Source: Thecamonas trahens ATCC 50062 (Eukaryota > Apusozoa > Apusomonadida > Apusomonadidae). From it: a stretch of DNA of 64,000 nucleotides. Position 1 is the first letter of the stretch. Each line of letters starts with the position of its first letter. The notes under the pieces were generated by a model that saw only the letters and a list, made by a program, of their open reading frames with translations, did not search any database and had not been told where the DNA came from. Made by a program: the position numbers and the translations under genes. Shown here in pieces: positions 38,546 through 48,100 of the stretch. The stretch covers positions 283,900-347,899 of the forward strand of contig NW_013657664.1 of the NCBI RefSeq assembly GCF_000142905.1, read 5' to 3'.

Positions 38546-41446
38546 ATGGCGTACACGTACTCTGGCTACGACTCGTACGACTACTCGTCGTCTGGGATGG
38601 ACGATGTTGGGGAAAAGGTGAACGAGCCGCCCGATGTGCTGGCAGCGGGAAAAAGAAACAAGGCGGGCGGAAAGGCAGGCAGCGGGGTGATGCTGATGGA
38701 GCAGCTTGCGGCTGAGGTGACCGATGATGAGCCGGCGGTGACTTCTGCGGAGCCGATGGATGCCGGAATAGCGGAGACGTCGCTCCAGACGGGGCTCTCG
38801 CCGGCGCAGGTGGCTTCGTTGCGAATGACGCACGGGTACAACGAGGTTGTAACAAAGCCGACGCCGGCGTGGCTCCAGTTTGCGCTGTTCTTCTGGGGCC
38901 CCATGCCGTGGCTCATCGAGATTGCGGCGGTGCTCTCGATTGTGGTGGGCGACTGGAAAGGGCTAGGCATCATTGTCACGTTGTTGGTGATCAACGCCGT
39001 CATCGGATTCCACGAGGAGCGGCACGCCGGCGCGGCTGTGGCGGCACTGCAGGACTCGCTTGCGCCCGACGCCACAGTCCTCCGAGACGGCAAGGTGCGT
39101 GTTATTCCTGCGCGCGAGCTTGTGCCCGGCGACGTGATCATGGTCAAGGGTGGCGACATTGTGCCTGCAGACGCAATCGTGGTCCCGCTCAAGCCTGTCG
39201 GAATGACGGCGGCGACGGCGTCGCGAGTGATGGTGGATCAGGCTTCGCTGACCGGTGAGTCGCTGCCTGTCTCGCGGTCGTACGGCCAGCGGCTGCTCTC
39301 GTCGTCGCTGGTCAAGACCGGCGATGTGACGGCGCAGGTGACGGCGATCGGGGCCGAGACTGTGATCGGCAAGGCCTCGTCGTTGGTCTCGGAGGCCTCA
39401 TCGAGCGCGCCCAAGGGGATCAAGAAGACTCTGGTCAAGCTCTCCAACGTCATGCTCGTCATGGCCTTTGTGGTCGCACTTGTTCTTCTTGTCCACGGTC
39501 TTGTCCTCCACCGCGATCTGCTTGAGCTTCTCCAGCTGGTCCTAGTCATTGTCATTGCCGCCATTCCGGTGGCCATGCCAACGGTGGTGACGGTGACAAT
39601 GGCCGTCGGCGCGCACCAGCTGGCGCGGGCCAATGCGGTTGTCACGGAGCTGACCTCACTCGAGCAGCTTGCATCAGTCGACATCCTCTGCTCGGACAAG
39701 ACCGGGACGCTGACACAGAACAAGCTCTCGCTTCACGACTGCGTCGTACCGACCAAAGCCATCACCATCGACGACGTGCTCGACGCTGCGCTCTTCTGCT
39801 CGGTCAATGACGACGATGCGGTTGACCATGTGTTCTTGCAGGCCGGCCGAGCCCGCGCTGCAGGCGAGCCTTGGATCAACGTCTCGCGCACGGAACAGCT
39901 CCACAGGACCGAGTCCATCCGGGTCCCAGTCACCAACTCGGAGGTGCTCCTCCGGCAAGCGCGGGCGGCTTCGGTAACCATCGATACGGGATCGGCCGGG
40001 ACTCAGCACCCGGTGGCAGCAGGCGTTCGCATCCTCCATCGTGTTCCGTTTGATCCGGCGGTGAAGCGGACCGAGGCCACCATTGTTGATTCGCGGTTTG
40101 GCGAGCCGTCGGTGTATCGCGTGGCCAAGGGCGCGACCCATGTGATCGCAACTATGTGTGGGCTTGACGACGACGTCAACTACTCGGCATCGGTTGAGCA
40201 CATGGCCAACCGCGGTTACCGGTCGGTGGCAGTGGCGCGATCGGTCTCGAGCTCGCCCGACGACCCTGACGCGCAATGGGAGCTTGTCGGCCTCTTTGCC
40301 ATTTTTGACCCGCCGCGCATCGACACGGCCCACGTCGTCCGGCGATGCCACGAGCTCGGCATTGAGGTCAAGATGCTCACCGGCGACCAGTCGATCATTG
40401 GGCGTGAGACGGCGCGGCTCATCGGGCTCGGCGACAACATCGTGACCGCTGACGAGCTCTTCTCCGACTCGCTTACCGACGCTATCAAGGCCGAGCGGGC
40501 CGAGGCGCTCGACGGTCTCGGCGAGGTCTATCCCTCGCACAAGTATGCTTTTGTCTCTCTTCTCCAGTCGCGCGGCCACGTGGTGGCCATGACTGGGGAC
40601 GGCGTCAACGACGCGCCGGCGATCAAGGCTGCCAATTGCGGCATCGCCGTCGAGGGTGCCACCGCGGCAGCACAGTCGGCGGCAGCAGTGGTGCTCCTCA
40701 ATCCGGGCCTCTCCGCTATCATCAACGCGGTCGAGGAGGCGAGACGGATCTTCACTCGCATGTCGTCGTACATCACCTTCCGCATCGTCGACTCTTTCCA
40801 CGTCTTGTTCTTCCTCGCCATCTCGATCCTCTTCCTCGACTTTGAGCTCGACTCGATCCACGTCGCCATTCTTGCCATTCTCAACGATGTCTCGCTCGTC
40901 TCGATTGCCTTTGACCATGCCCGTGACTCGGCACGCCCGCTGAAGTGGAACCTCCCGTTCCTGCTCATCCTCGGTGGCGTCCTCTCATGCGTCATGATTG
41001 CCTCTACGATCGTCACCTACTACATCGCGCACAAGGCCTCGTGGGGCTGGCAGCTCCAGGTCGATGCTACCAAGACCGCAGTCTACCTCCAGATCTCGGT
41101 CTCGGGCCACCTCGCCATCTTTGCTACCCGCGTTCAGGACTCGCTCGCCGTGCTCTATGCCCCGTCGCGGGTTGTCGTCGGCGGCGTCCTCGCCTCGCAG
41201 CTCGTCGCCACTGCCCTTGCTGGCTTTGGCATCCTCATGGAGAAGCTCGCCTGGTCGCACGTTGCCGAGATCTGGGGCATCGCTGTCGCCACCTTTCTCA
41301 TTGTCGACTACGTCAAGCTTGTCTTCCACATCTTCTTCACCGACGATGACGAGACGAGCGTCGCTGCCCCCGCGCGCGCTCCTGACAATGCTGCACCGCC
41401 AGCGGGCTCGGTCGCCACCGTAGCCGCGCAGGCTAAAGACCATTGA
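38546..41446 (+). CDS. P3A-type plasma-membrane H+-ATPase
   Basis: 966 aa, single exon. It exports protons with ATP to energise the plasma membrane. The P3A family is clear: FFWGPMPWLIEIAAVLSIVV in M1-M2, then FHEERHAGAAVAAL, LVPGDVIMVKGGDIVPADAI, and TGES in the actuator loop. IPVAMPTVVTVTMAVGA is M4. DILCSDKTGTLTQNKLSLHD holds the phosphorylated Asp. FDPPRIDT and KMLTGDQSIIGRETARLIGL follow, with TGDGVNDAPAIKAANCGIAV as the hinge. M5-M10 come next, and a short Ala/Pro-rich tail of about 35 residues lacks a plant-type autoinhibitory domain. It resembles fungal, plant and protist PMA pumps. The first 90 residues are acidic/Tyr-rich and variable. Confidence 0.95.
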   Translation: MAYTYSGYDSYDYSSSGMDDVGEKVNEPPDVLAAGKRNKAGGKAGSGVMLMEQLAAEVTDDEPAVTSAEPMDAGIAETSLQTGLSPAQVASLRMTHGYNEVVTKPTPAWLQFALFFWGPMPWLIEIAAVLSIVVGDWKGLGIIVTLLVINAVIGFHEERHAGAAVAALQDSLAPDATVLRDGKVRVIPARELVPGDVIMVKGGDIVPADAIVVPLKPVGMTAATASRVMVDQASLTGESLPVSRSYGQRLLSSSLVKTGDVTAQVTAIGAETVIGKASSLVSEASSSAPKGIKKTLVKLSNVMLVMAFVVALVLLVHGLVLHRDLLELLQLVLVIVIAAIPVAMPTVVTVTMAVGAHQLARANAVVTELTSLEQLASVDILCSDKTGTLTQNKLSLHDCVVPTKAITIDDVLDAALFCSVNDDDAVDHVFLQAGRARAAGEPWINVSRTEQLHRTESIRVPVTNSEVLLRQARAASVTIDTGSAGTQHPVAAGVRILHRVPFDPAVKRTEATIVDSRFGEPSVYRVAKGATHVIATMCGLDDDVNYSASVEHMANRGYRSVAVARSVSSSPDDPDAQWELVGLFAIFDPPRIDTAHVVRRCHELGIEVKMLTGDQSIIGRETARLIGLGDNIVTADELFSDSLTDAIKAERAEALDGLGEVYPSHKYAFVSLLQSRGHVVAMTGDGVNDAPAIKAANCGIAVEGATAAAQSAAAVVLLNPGLSAIINAVEEARRIFTRMSSYITFRIVDSFHVLFFLAISILFLDFELDSIHVAILAILNDVSLVSIAFDHARDSARPLKWNLPFLLILGGVLSCVMIASTIVTYYIAHKASWGWQLQVDATKTAVYLQISVSGHLAIFATRVQDSLAVLYAPSRVVVGGVLASQLVATALAGFGILMEKLAWSHVAEIWGIAVATFLIVDYVKLVFHIFFTDDDETSVAAPARAPDNAAPPAGSVATVAAQAKDH

Positions 41447-41688
41447 AAGAACGTGTTGCGGGAGTGCTTTTTAGCGAAGATCGGTTCCCATCGTAGGCAA
41501 GACGTGGAGGGAAAGGAGGAGTCAGCGCGTCGTGAGCCGGCGGTCAGCAGCGGTTCGTCAACAGTGGTCGTGCCATCCATCCATCCTTGGGGAGGTGAGG
41601 TCGGAGCAGGGCAGGGGTGGGCGGAGAGGGGGAGGGGATGACAAGACGTGCACAAGACGACACACACACACCTCCAGATACGTAAGAC
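41447..41688. other. Short intergenic region between H+-ATPase and ABT1
   Basis: 242 bp, GA-rich with a short CA repeat just before the ABT1 ATG. Nothing else is recognised. Confidence 0.4.
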
Positions 41689-42653
41689 ATGGCAGGGGAG
41701 AAGACGACCAAGACCAAGAAGGCGACCAAGGCCAAGGCCCAGGTGACGACAGAGGCCGGCGTGGACAAGTCGAGCAAGACAACGTCGGCGGGCGGCAAGA
41801 AGCCGAGCAAGAAGAGCAGCCGCAAGCGGCGGGCAGAGGAGCGGGCGGCGGCTCGGGCGGCAGCCGAGGCTGCGGCGGCGATGGACGATCTGGCGGGTGG
41901 CGGAAGCGACGACGGCGCGGACGACGAGGGCGACGATGGGCGCAAGACCAAGAAGGTGCTGGACGAGGCCGAAGTGACCGAGTACGTCAAGGCCATGAAG
42001 CGGCGGGGGTGGTGTACCTCTCGCGGCTGCCACCGTTCTTCAAGCCGCCGCAGCTGCGCGATCTGCTGGGCAAGTACGCCGAGGTGACGCGGATGCACAT
42101 GGAGGAGGAGGACGCGGCCAAGGCGCGGCGGCGGAAGAAGCTCGGCGGCAACCGGCGGAAGAACTACACCGAGGCCTGGGTCGAGTTTGCCTCCAAGAAG
42201 GATGCCAAATCAGTTGCCACCATGCTCAACGGCAACCCGATGGGCGGCTCGCGGCGCAACTACTACCACTACGATCTGTGGAACATCAAGTACCTGCCGG
42301 GCTTCAAGTGGCACCACCTCTACGAGTCGCTGCGCATCGAGCGCGCCACCCGCGAGCAGCGCATGGCTCACGAGACGACGCAGGCCCGCCGCGAAGCCGA
42401 GTTTTACATGCAAAAAGTCGAGCAGGCCAAGACGCTCGACGCCATCGACCGCCGCCGCGAGCGCCAGGCCGACCGCAAGCGCAAGCGCGCCGGCGATGCC
42501 GCACCCGCTGCCTCCCCTGCTGACGCCTCGACCCGCCGCCGCTCCAAAATCCATCGCAAGTTTGCCCAGCGGACCATTCACGAGACTGCAGGCTCGTCGG
42601 GCTCTGCCCGGCCCAAGATGTCGACCCAGAAGCTCTCGTCGCTCTTTGGCTGA
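41689..42653 (+). CDS. ABT1: ABT1/Esf2 ribosome-biogenesis RNA-binding protein, frameshifted at a G5 run
   Basis: Esf2/ABT1 is a nucleolar factor of the SSU processome that stimulates the helicase Dbp8 in 18S rRNA maturation. The N-terminus is Lys-rich. The RRM-like domain runs VVYLSRLPPFFKPPQLRDLL, KYAEVTRMHMEEED, then NYTEAWVEFASKKDAKSVAT, MGGSRRNYYHYDLWNIKYL, and the family's WHHLYESLRIERATREQRM. The ATG at 41689 and this domain are in different frames. Adding one G to the run at 42005-42009 joins MKRRG to VVYL, as in ABT1, and gives 321 aa. I regard the break as a probable sequencing error. The gene converges on the C2H2 gene with 9 bp between stops. Confidence 0.88.
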
Positions 42654-42662
42654 GAGCCCACT

Positions 42663-43757
42663 TTACTGCGGCTTGAGCTTGGCCACAGGGCGCCCGCCGA
42701 GCGCCGCGACGATGCGCGCGAGCAGGCCACTGCTACCAGCCGCGGCCAGCTGTGGTGCCGCTGCCGCCCCCGGCCGCAGATGCAGGCCGCCGCGTCCGCA
42801 GGGCGCCCTCGTCGGCCACGGCGCCGCTGCCCGCGCACATCCAACTGCGCATGCCACGTACCCGACCGCGACCGCGATAAGGCCCGATACCGCCGTCGAC
42901 GCCGTCGGGAGCCACGAGGCGAGAACTCGAGCGCGGTGGAGTGCAAGCGGGGCGTGGTCGACGTCGCCGGCGCGGCCGAGCGCCTCGCAGGCGACCGGAA
43001 GCGCCTCACAAAACGTGGTCTCGAACATGCCGCGGAAGGCCTCCATCCGCGCCGTAGCCTCGCTGTACGCCACCTCGTGTTTCAGCGCAGCGTGCGCATC
43101 GTACGCGGCACGGGTGAGGTAGAAGCACGCCGACGCCACCCGCCGGCAGTCGGCCACCCGCTGCGCGAGCGCTGTCTCGGACGCGCACATCGCCGAGTAC
43201 ACCGATCCCGAGTTGTCAAACGAGACCAGCTCGAGCGTGGCAGCGTCGATCAGCTCGGGCGTATGCAGCATGTCGGCGTAGCCCGCCAGGCACACCGCGC
43301 CGGCCGCGTTGGCGCGCAGCACGTCTGGATGCCGCCGAGAGAGATGCACGTCGAGGTAGTGCTCCGAGGTAAATGCCTTGCCGCACAGCTGGCAGCCCCA
43401 GAACGAAGCCTCGGCCGGATTCTTGGCCTCCTCGTGCCCGGCGTACACGTCCTTGTGCAGCGCCAGGGGGCACTGCGCGGCGATGGCCGAGCTCGGGAGC
43501 CCGTACGGCGCAGCCGCCAGTGGCGCCAGCACAAACTCCTCCAGCACCTGCCGCACCACCCGCGAGCCCTCACGCGAGCATCCATCGACGTTGATCACAT
43601 GCCCATGGGAGTCCTGCCCTCCCAAACTTCCAGAATTGGGCGTTGGGGTCGGCCCCGCCGTCGGCGCGGCTGTCGGAGCGGCGCCTGTGATGGGCAGCGC
43701 CGTGAGCGCGGTTCCCACGACGAGGAGCGCAACAGCGAGCGATAGTCTCGTTCGCAT
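42663..43757 (-). CDS. Secretory-pathway protein with a C2H2 finger and C-terminal membrane anchor
   Basis: 364 aa from the ATG at 43757. It begins with a signal peptide (MRTRLSLAVALLVVGTALTA) followed by a Pro/Thr linker. A single C2H2 finger follows (FWGCQLCGKAFTSEHYLDVH and a second His), then VCLAGYADMLH and several further Cys. A hydrophobic segment near residues 285-305 (TAVSGLIAVAVGYVACAVGC) could anchor it. A C2H2 finger behind a signal peptide is unusual. I believe related animal and plant proteins share the finger followed by a C-L-A-x-Y-x-D motif, but I know no function. The upstream in-frame ORF start (43865) was rejected because it puts a charged segment before the signal peptide. 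Confidence 0.75.
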   Translation of the reverse strand: MRTRLSLAVALLVVGTALTALPITGAAPTAAPTAGPTPTPNSGSLGGQDSHGHVINVDGCSREGSRVVRQVLEEFVLAPLAAAPYGLPSSAIAAQCPLALHKDVYAGHEEAKNPAEASFWGCQLCGKAFTSEHYLDVHLSRRHPDVLRANAAGAVCLAGYADMLHTPELIDAATLELVSFDNSGSVYSAMCASETALAQRVADCRRVASACFYLTRAAYDAHAALKHEVAYSEATARMEAFRGMFETTFCEALPVACEALGRAGDVDHAPLALHRARVLASWLPTASTAVSGLIAVAVGYVACAVGCARAAAPWPTRAPCGRGGLHLRPGAAAAPQLAAAGSSGLLARIVAALGGRPVAKLKPQ

Positions 43758-45131
43758 ACGGTGGAGGAGGAGGAGAAGGTGGAGGAGGAGAGGGGTGAGG
43801 GGTGAGGAAGAGAAGAGTTGCCGGCGGATGGCCTTGCAGCCCCGGAGCCAGAGTGGTAACCCCAACTAGGAGGGAGGGGGGGGGGGGGGAGGGAGGGAGG
43901 GCAGGATCCATCGCCAGCCTGCGTCTGGCAGCTGATGCGCAATCTTTGATTGCAGGCGAAGGGCAGCTTGGCGTGGGGGTTCTGGCCAGCCCAAGCAAGC
44001 CTTCATGACGGGCTTGTGTTGCCTTTATCCCCAGCCCCCAGCCCGAGCCCACAGGCCCAGCCCCCATGCTATCCGATGGTCGACTTTGCCAGTGCCCTTG
44101 CTTCCACCAGGCCCATCTCCTGCCTGCCCCGACCAGGCCTCGGCGCCTTGCTCGGCTCTTTGCCTGCAAGCTCGTGGCTGATTCACGTGGTGCTCCGCGT
44201 GCCGTTCGCCTCCACCACCAAGCCATGCTCACTACCCCAGGCGTGGCAAAGAGCCACCTTCACAGCCCCTTTCCCTGCCTTCCCCCTCATTTCCCCTTTA
44301 TCCTCCCCCCTCCCCTCCTCCCCTCCCCCCCCCTCTTCTTCTNNNNNNNNNNNNNNNNNNNNNNNNNNNNNNNNNNNNNNNNNNNNNNNNNNNNNNNNNN
44401 NNNNNNNNNNNNNNNNNNNNNNNNNNNNNNNNNNNNNNNNNNNNNNNNNNNNNNNNNNNNNNNNNNNNNNNNNNNNNNNNNNNNNNNNNNNNNNNNNNNN
44501 NNNNNNNNNNNNNNNNNNNNNNNNNNNNNNNNNNNNNNNNNNNNNNNNNNNNNNNNNNNNNNNNNNNNNNNNNNNNNNNNNNNNNNNNNNNNNNNNNNNN
44601 NNNNNNNNNNNNNNNNNNNNNNNNNNNNNNNNNNNNNNNNNNNNNNNNNNNNNNNNNNNNNNNNNNNNNNNNNNNNNNNNNNNNNNNNNNNNNNNNNNNN
44701 NNNNNNNNNNNNNNNNNNNNNNNNNNNNNNNNNNNNNNNNNNNNNNNNNTTGAGTAACGTACGTTCCTTCCCGTCCCTCCTCCCCCCCCCCCCCCCTTTT
44801 TTCCCGCAGCCACCTGGCGGCCACACGCAGGCGTACTTGGGATACACAGGACACCCCTACCCCCATGCGCCGCAGCAAGTGACGCTTGTCTATCTGATAC
44901 GGGTACAGTCCAGGTGGGGCGTCTCTACACCCCGTTGTAGGCGTAGTACCCCCCCGTCCGGACCGCCCCGAACTCGCTCGCCCCAGCCCATTACTCGGGA
45001 TCCAGTCAGGCGGGCGGCCAAACTGTATGGCGTGGCGGTGGTGGAGAAGGAAGTCGGTGGGGCAAGCTGCCGCGTGGACCACATGCAATAGCAGTACTCA
45101 CCCACAAGCCACAACATACTGCTGCGTGAAC
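43758..45131. other. Intergenic region with G-rich tract and a 407-N assembly gap
   Basis: It contains G14 (43876-43889, poly(C) in the C2H2-gene sense), a CT-rich stretch leading into the gap (44343-44749, all N), and C-rich sequence after it. The 5' exon(s) of the SAPS-ankyrin gene may be hidden here, since its usual N-terminal motif is not visible downstream. No gene is supported on the sequenced flanks. Confidence 0.7.
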
Positions 45132-48100
45132 ATGGTGGTATGTGTACAGACGGTGCACCAGATGCTGGAGTACTGCCTCGGGCTGACCCACAATGGTGCG
45201 ACAGACGGGTCGGACTCGTGTGACGACCTGACCGATACCACGGCCGGGACTGACGGGGCCGGCCCGGTCTCGCCGAGGTGGGCAACCGGGCGGCGGCGGA
45301 GCTCGTCGCTCGGGGCCAAGAACGCGCCGTCGGGCCTCCGCCCGTCGACGGTCTCGGCCGATGAGTCGTCAGGCTCGGCGGTCTCGGCGCAGGCCTTTGC
45401 GTTTGACGACGACGATTTGCTGCAAGAGATGGAGTCTGAGGCTGCAGCCACGTGCTCGTCCGACTCGTCGGGCGCGGACCTGCCCAAGTCTGTGCAGAAG
45501 CGGCTGAAGAAGGAGCGCGAAAAGGCCGAGAAGCTGGCGCGCAAGGAGGAGAAGCGCAAGCTCAAGGCGCAGCGCAAGCAGGAGAAGCAGTTGGAGAAGG
45601 CGCGCCGCTCTTCGCGCCGCTCGCTGCTCAAGGGCCTGGAAAAGGCGACCGAAAAGGTGGAGCACTCTCCGGAGAACATGGCCACCTTTGCGCGCGTCTC
45701 TTGTGACGTGCTCACGTGCGGCGTCGCCGAGCTCTTCACCGCCTTTAACAACATGAAGACCCGCAAGTACCTCTACGGCACGCTCTTTTCGTTCCTCTCG
45801 AAGAACACGGTTGATGCCACACAGACATCCTACTTTACCCGCATCGTGTACGCACTGCTGCAGTGGCGGACGCCGCAGACCCTGGTGTTTATGAAGCAGC
45901 ATCCGCGGTTTGTTGAGCGGGTCGTCCACCACATCGAGGCTCCTGGCATGGTCGACCTGCTTCTGGTCATCGCCAAGTGTGGCAACACGTCGGGCACTCT
46001 CGACTGGCTTGCAGACTGCCACCTCGTCCCGCGGCTGCTCGAGCTGCTGGAACCGGCCTACGCCGATCGGGTCTGTGTCACGCTCCGCAAGCCGGCAACC
46101 GCATCGGCGCTCGGCAGCTCGGCATCGGCATCTGGTGAGCTTGCAGCTACCGACAAGTCCGCAGCCGCTAGCACCTCGTTCACATCACCGTCGGGTGAGG
46201 TAACGGTCAAGACCTTTCCCGCCGACGTCGAGCTCAAGGACGTGCTCGCCGCCTTTGACATTCTCTCTGGCTACGCCGTCGATCAGGTCGCCGAGTCTGC
46301 TGTTTACACCGACGGCCCGCTCCCGGTTGGCCCGTACGTGGTCATCCCGGGCGCGGCGCCGGTCGAGCAGACAGGCGAGAAGCCGACACTCCCGGCAGCA
46401 GCCTCGCGCCGGGCGCGGCTCTCGTCGCTCAACCTGGACCTCGACTTTGACATGCGCAAGCTGGAGCGGGTGCAGGGTAACCGAGCGCGCGCCGATGCCA
46501 TGGACGAGAACGCGCTCTCCATGATGCACACCAACGTGGCTCGGGTCCTTATTGGGCTGGTTCAGCTGCTTGAATCGTCCCCCGACGACGGCGACTCGAT
46601 GCTGGCCACCTCGCTCCACGACCCGTCCATTGGCCGCCTTCTCCTCACCAACATTTTCTGGGGCGCCTACCTCGGTGGCGAGTCGCTCTCGGCCTTTACT
46701 TACGGCCTCCACGTGCTCACGGTTCTCCTTAACCAACTTGTGGCCAACCTCGACTCGATCTACGTCGCCGCACCGGCAGACACCGGGCCGGCAGGCGGGG
46801 CCAGCCACGGCCGGGGCGAAGCCGGATCGGCGCGAGACAAGGCCAAGAGCAAGGCCAAGGGCAAGGGCAAGAGCCGCAAGGCCAAAGGTCGCAAGGTCCA
46901 CGGCAGCGACGGAGCTGATGACGCCAGCACTGGATTGGACTCGTCGTCAGCCTCGGGTCTCGACTCATCGTCTCCCGAGGCCTGCTCGTCGGACGCCGGC
47001 GGGCTGGTCACCACGCTGCGGTCGGCGACGACGTCTGACGACGGCGACGCAAGCTCCGGCTCGGACGCCCAGTTTTTCCCGCCGGGTCTCGAGGTGCTCG
47101 CCTTGGTCGAGTCCAGCACCCTGCGGTCGCGCGAGGAGCTCACGCCGCTTCTGCGGGCCATCCACGACATGCTTGACGACTTTTTCATTCTGCTGCTGCG
47201 GACCGAGACGCTTGCGGCGCTGGAGACGACAACTGGGCTCCTGGATCCGCCGCTAGGCTCGACTCGGCTCAAGGTGGTGCGGTTCTTCTGCCGGCTCCTC
47301 CACACCCGGGCGCCGCTCATCGAGTTTGAGATCATGCGCCGCGGCATTCTCAACGAGTGCGTCGAGCTCTTCTTCCACTACGAATGGAACAACTTTCTGC
47401 ATCTGACTGTGTCCGAGATGGTGCTCTGCGTCTTGCAGTCGCCGTCGGAGCCGATTGTCCAAGCCCTGCTCACCTTTACCAAGCTGCACACTCGGCTACT
47501 CGATGCTGTCGATGGCAACGCCGCCGACCAGGCCCAGCCACTCGGGTGTCGCCGTGGTTACATGGGCCATGTCACCCTCATTGCGCTGCACCTCTCGCAC
47601 GCACTTCCACTTGCGGACATGCTCCGCGAGTGCGACCGCTGGATGGCGTATGTCGACGGCGAGCTGCAGTCAACGTCTGACGTCAACACCAACAGCATCT
47701 TTGGTGTCGAGTACGAGTCGCTCAAGTCCAAGCGCCAGCTCATTCTCGAGGGCAAGCTCTCGCCTGCTCAGGCGGCGGCGCAGGTCGAGGCTGAGCGCAA
47801 CCTCCGCGAAGAGTCGGACAGACAGACTGCAGCTGCAGCTGCGGTTGCTGCTGCTCCGGCAGACACGTCGGGCAAGGACGCGGCTCCGGCCGCCAAGGCC
47901 GGCGCGGGCGAGGCGGCGGGCGATGACACCGGCACGCCGACAGCCGCCGATGCTGCCGCCACGTTCTCGACCCTCATTCCGCCGCCGGAGGATGCGCCAC
48001 CGCCGCCGGTCCCGACGCCAACCGACCCCGCAGCTGCGGGGTCGGAGAGTGCTCCCGGCGCCGACAGGGCGGGTGCTGCCGACGGCGAGAATGCTGCTTC

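Noticed and set aside
39674..40918. Long minus-strand ORF inside the H+-ATPase gene
   Set aside because: Antisense shadow of a fully conserved pump; rich in Arg/Val/Asp/Glu with no domain.
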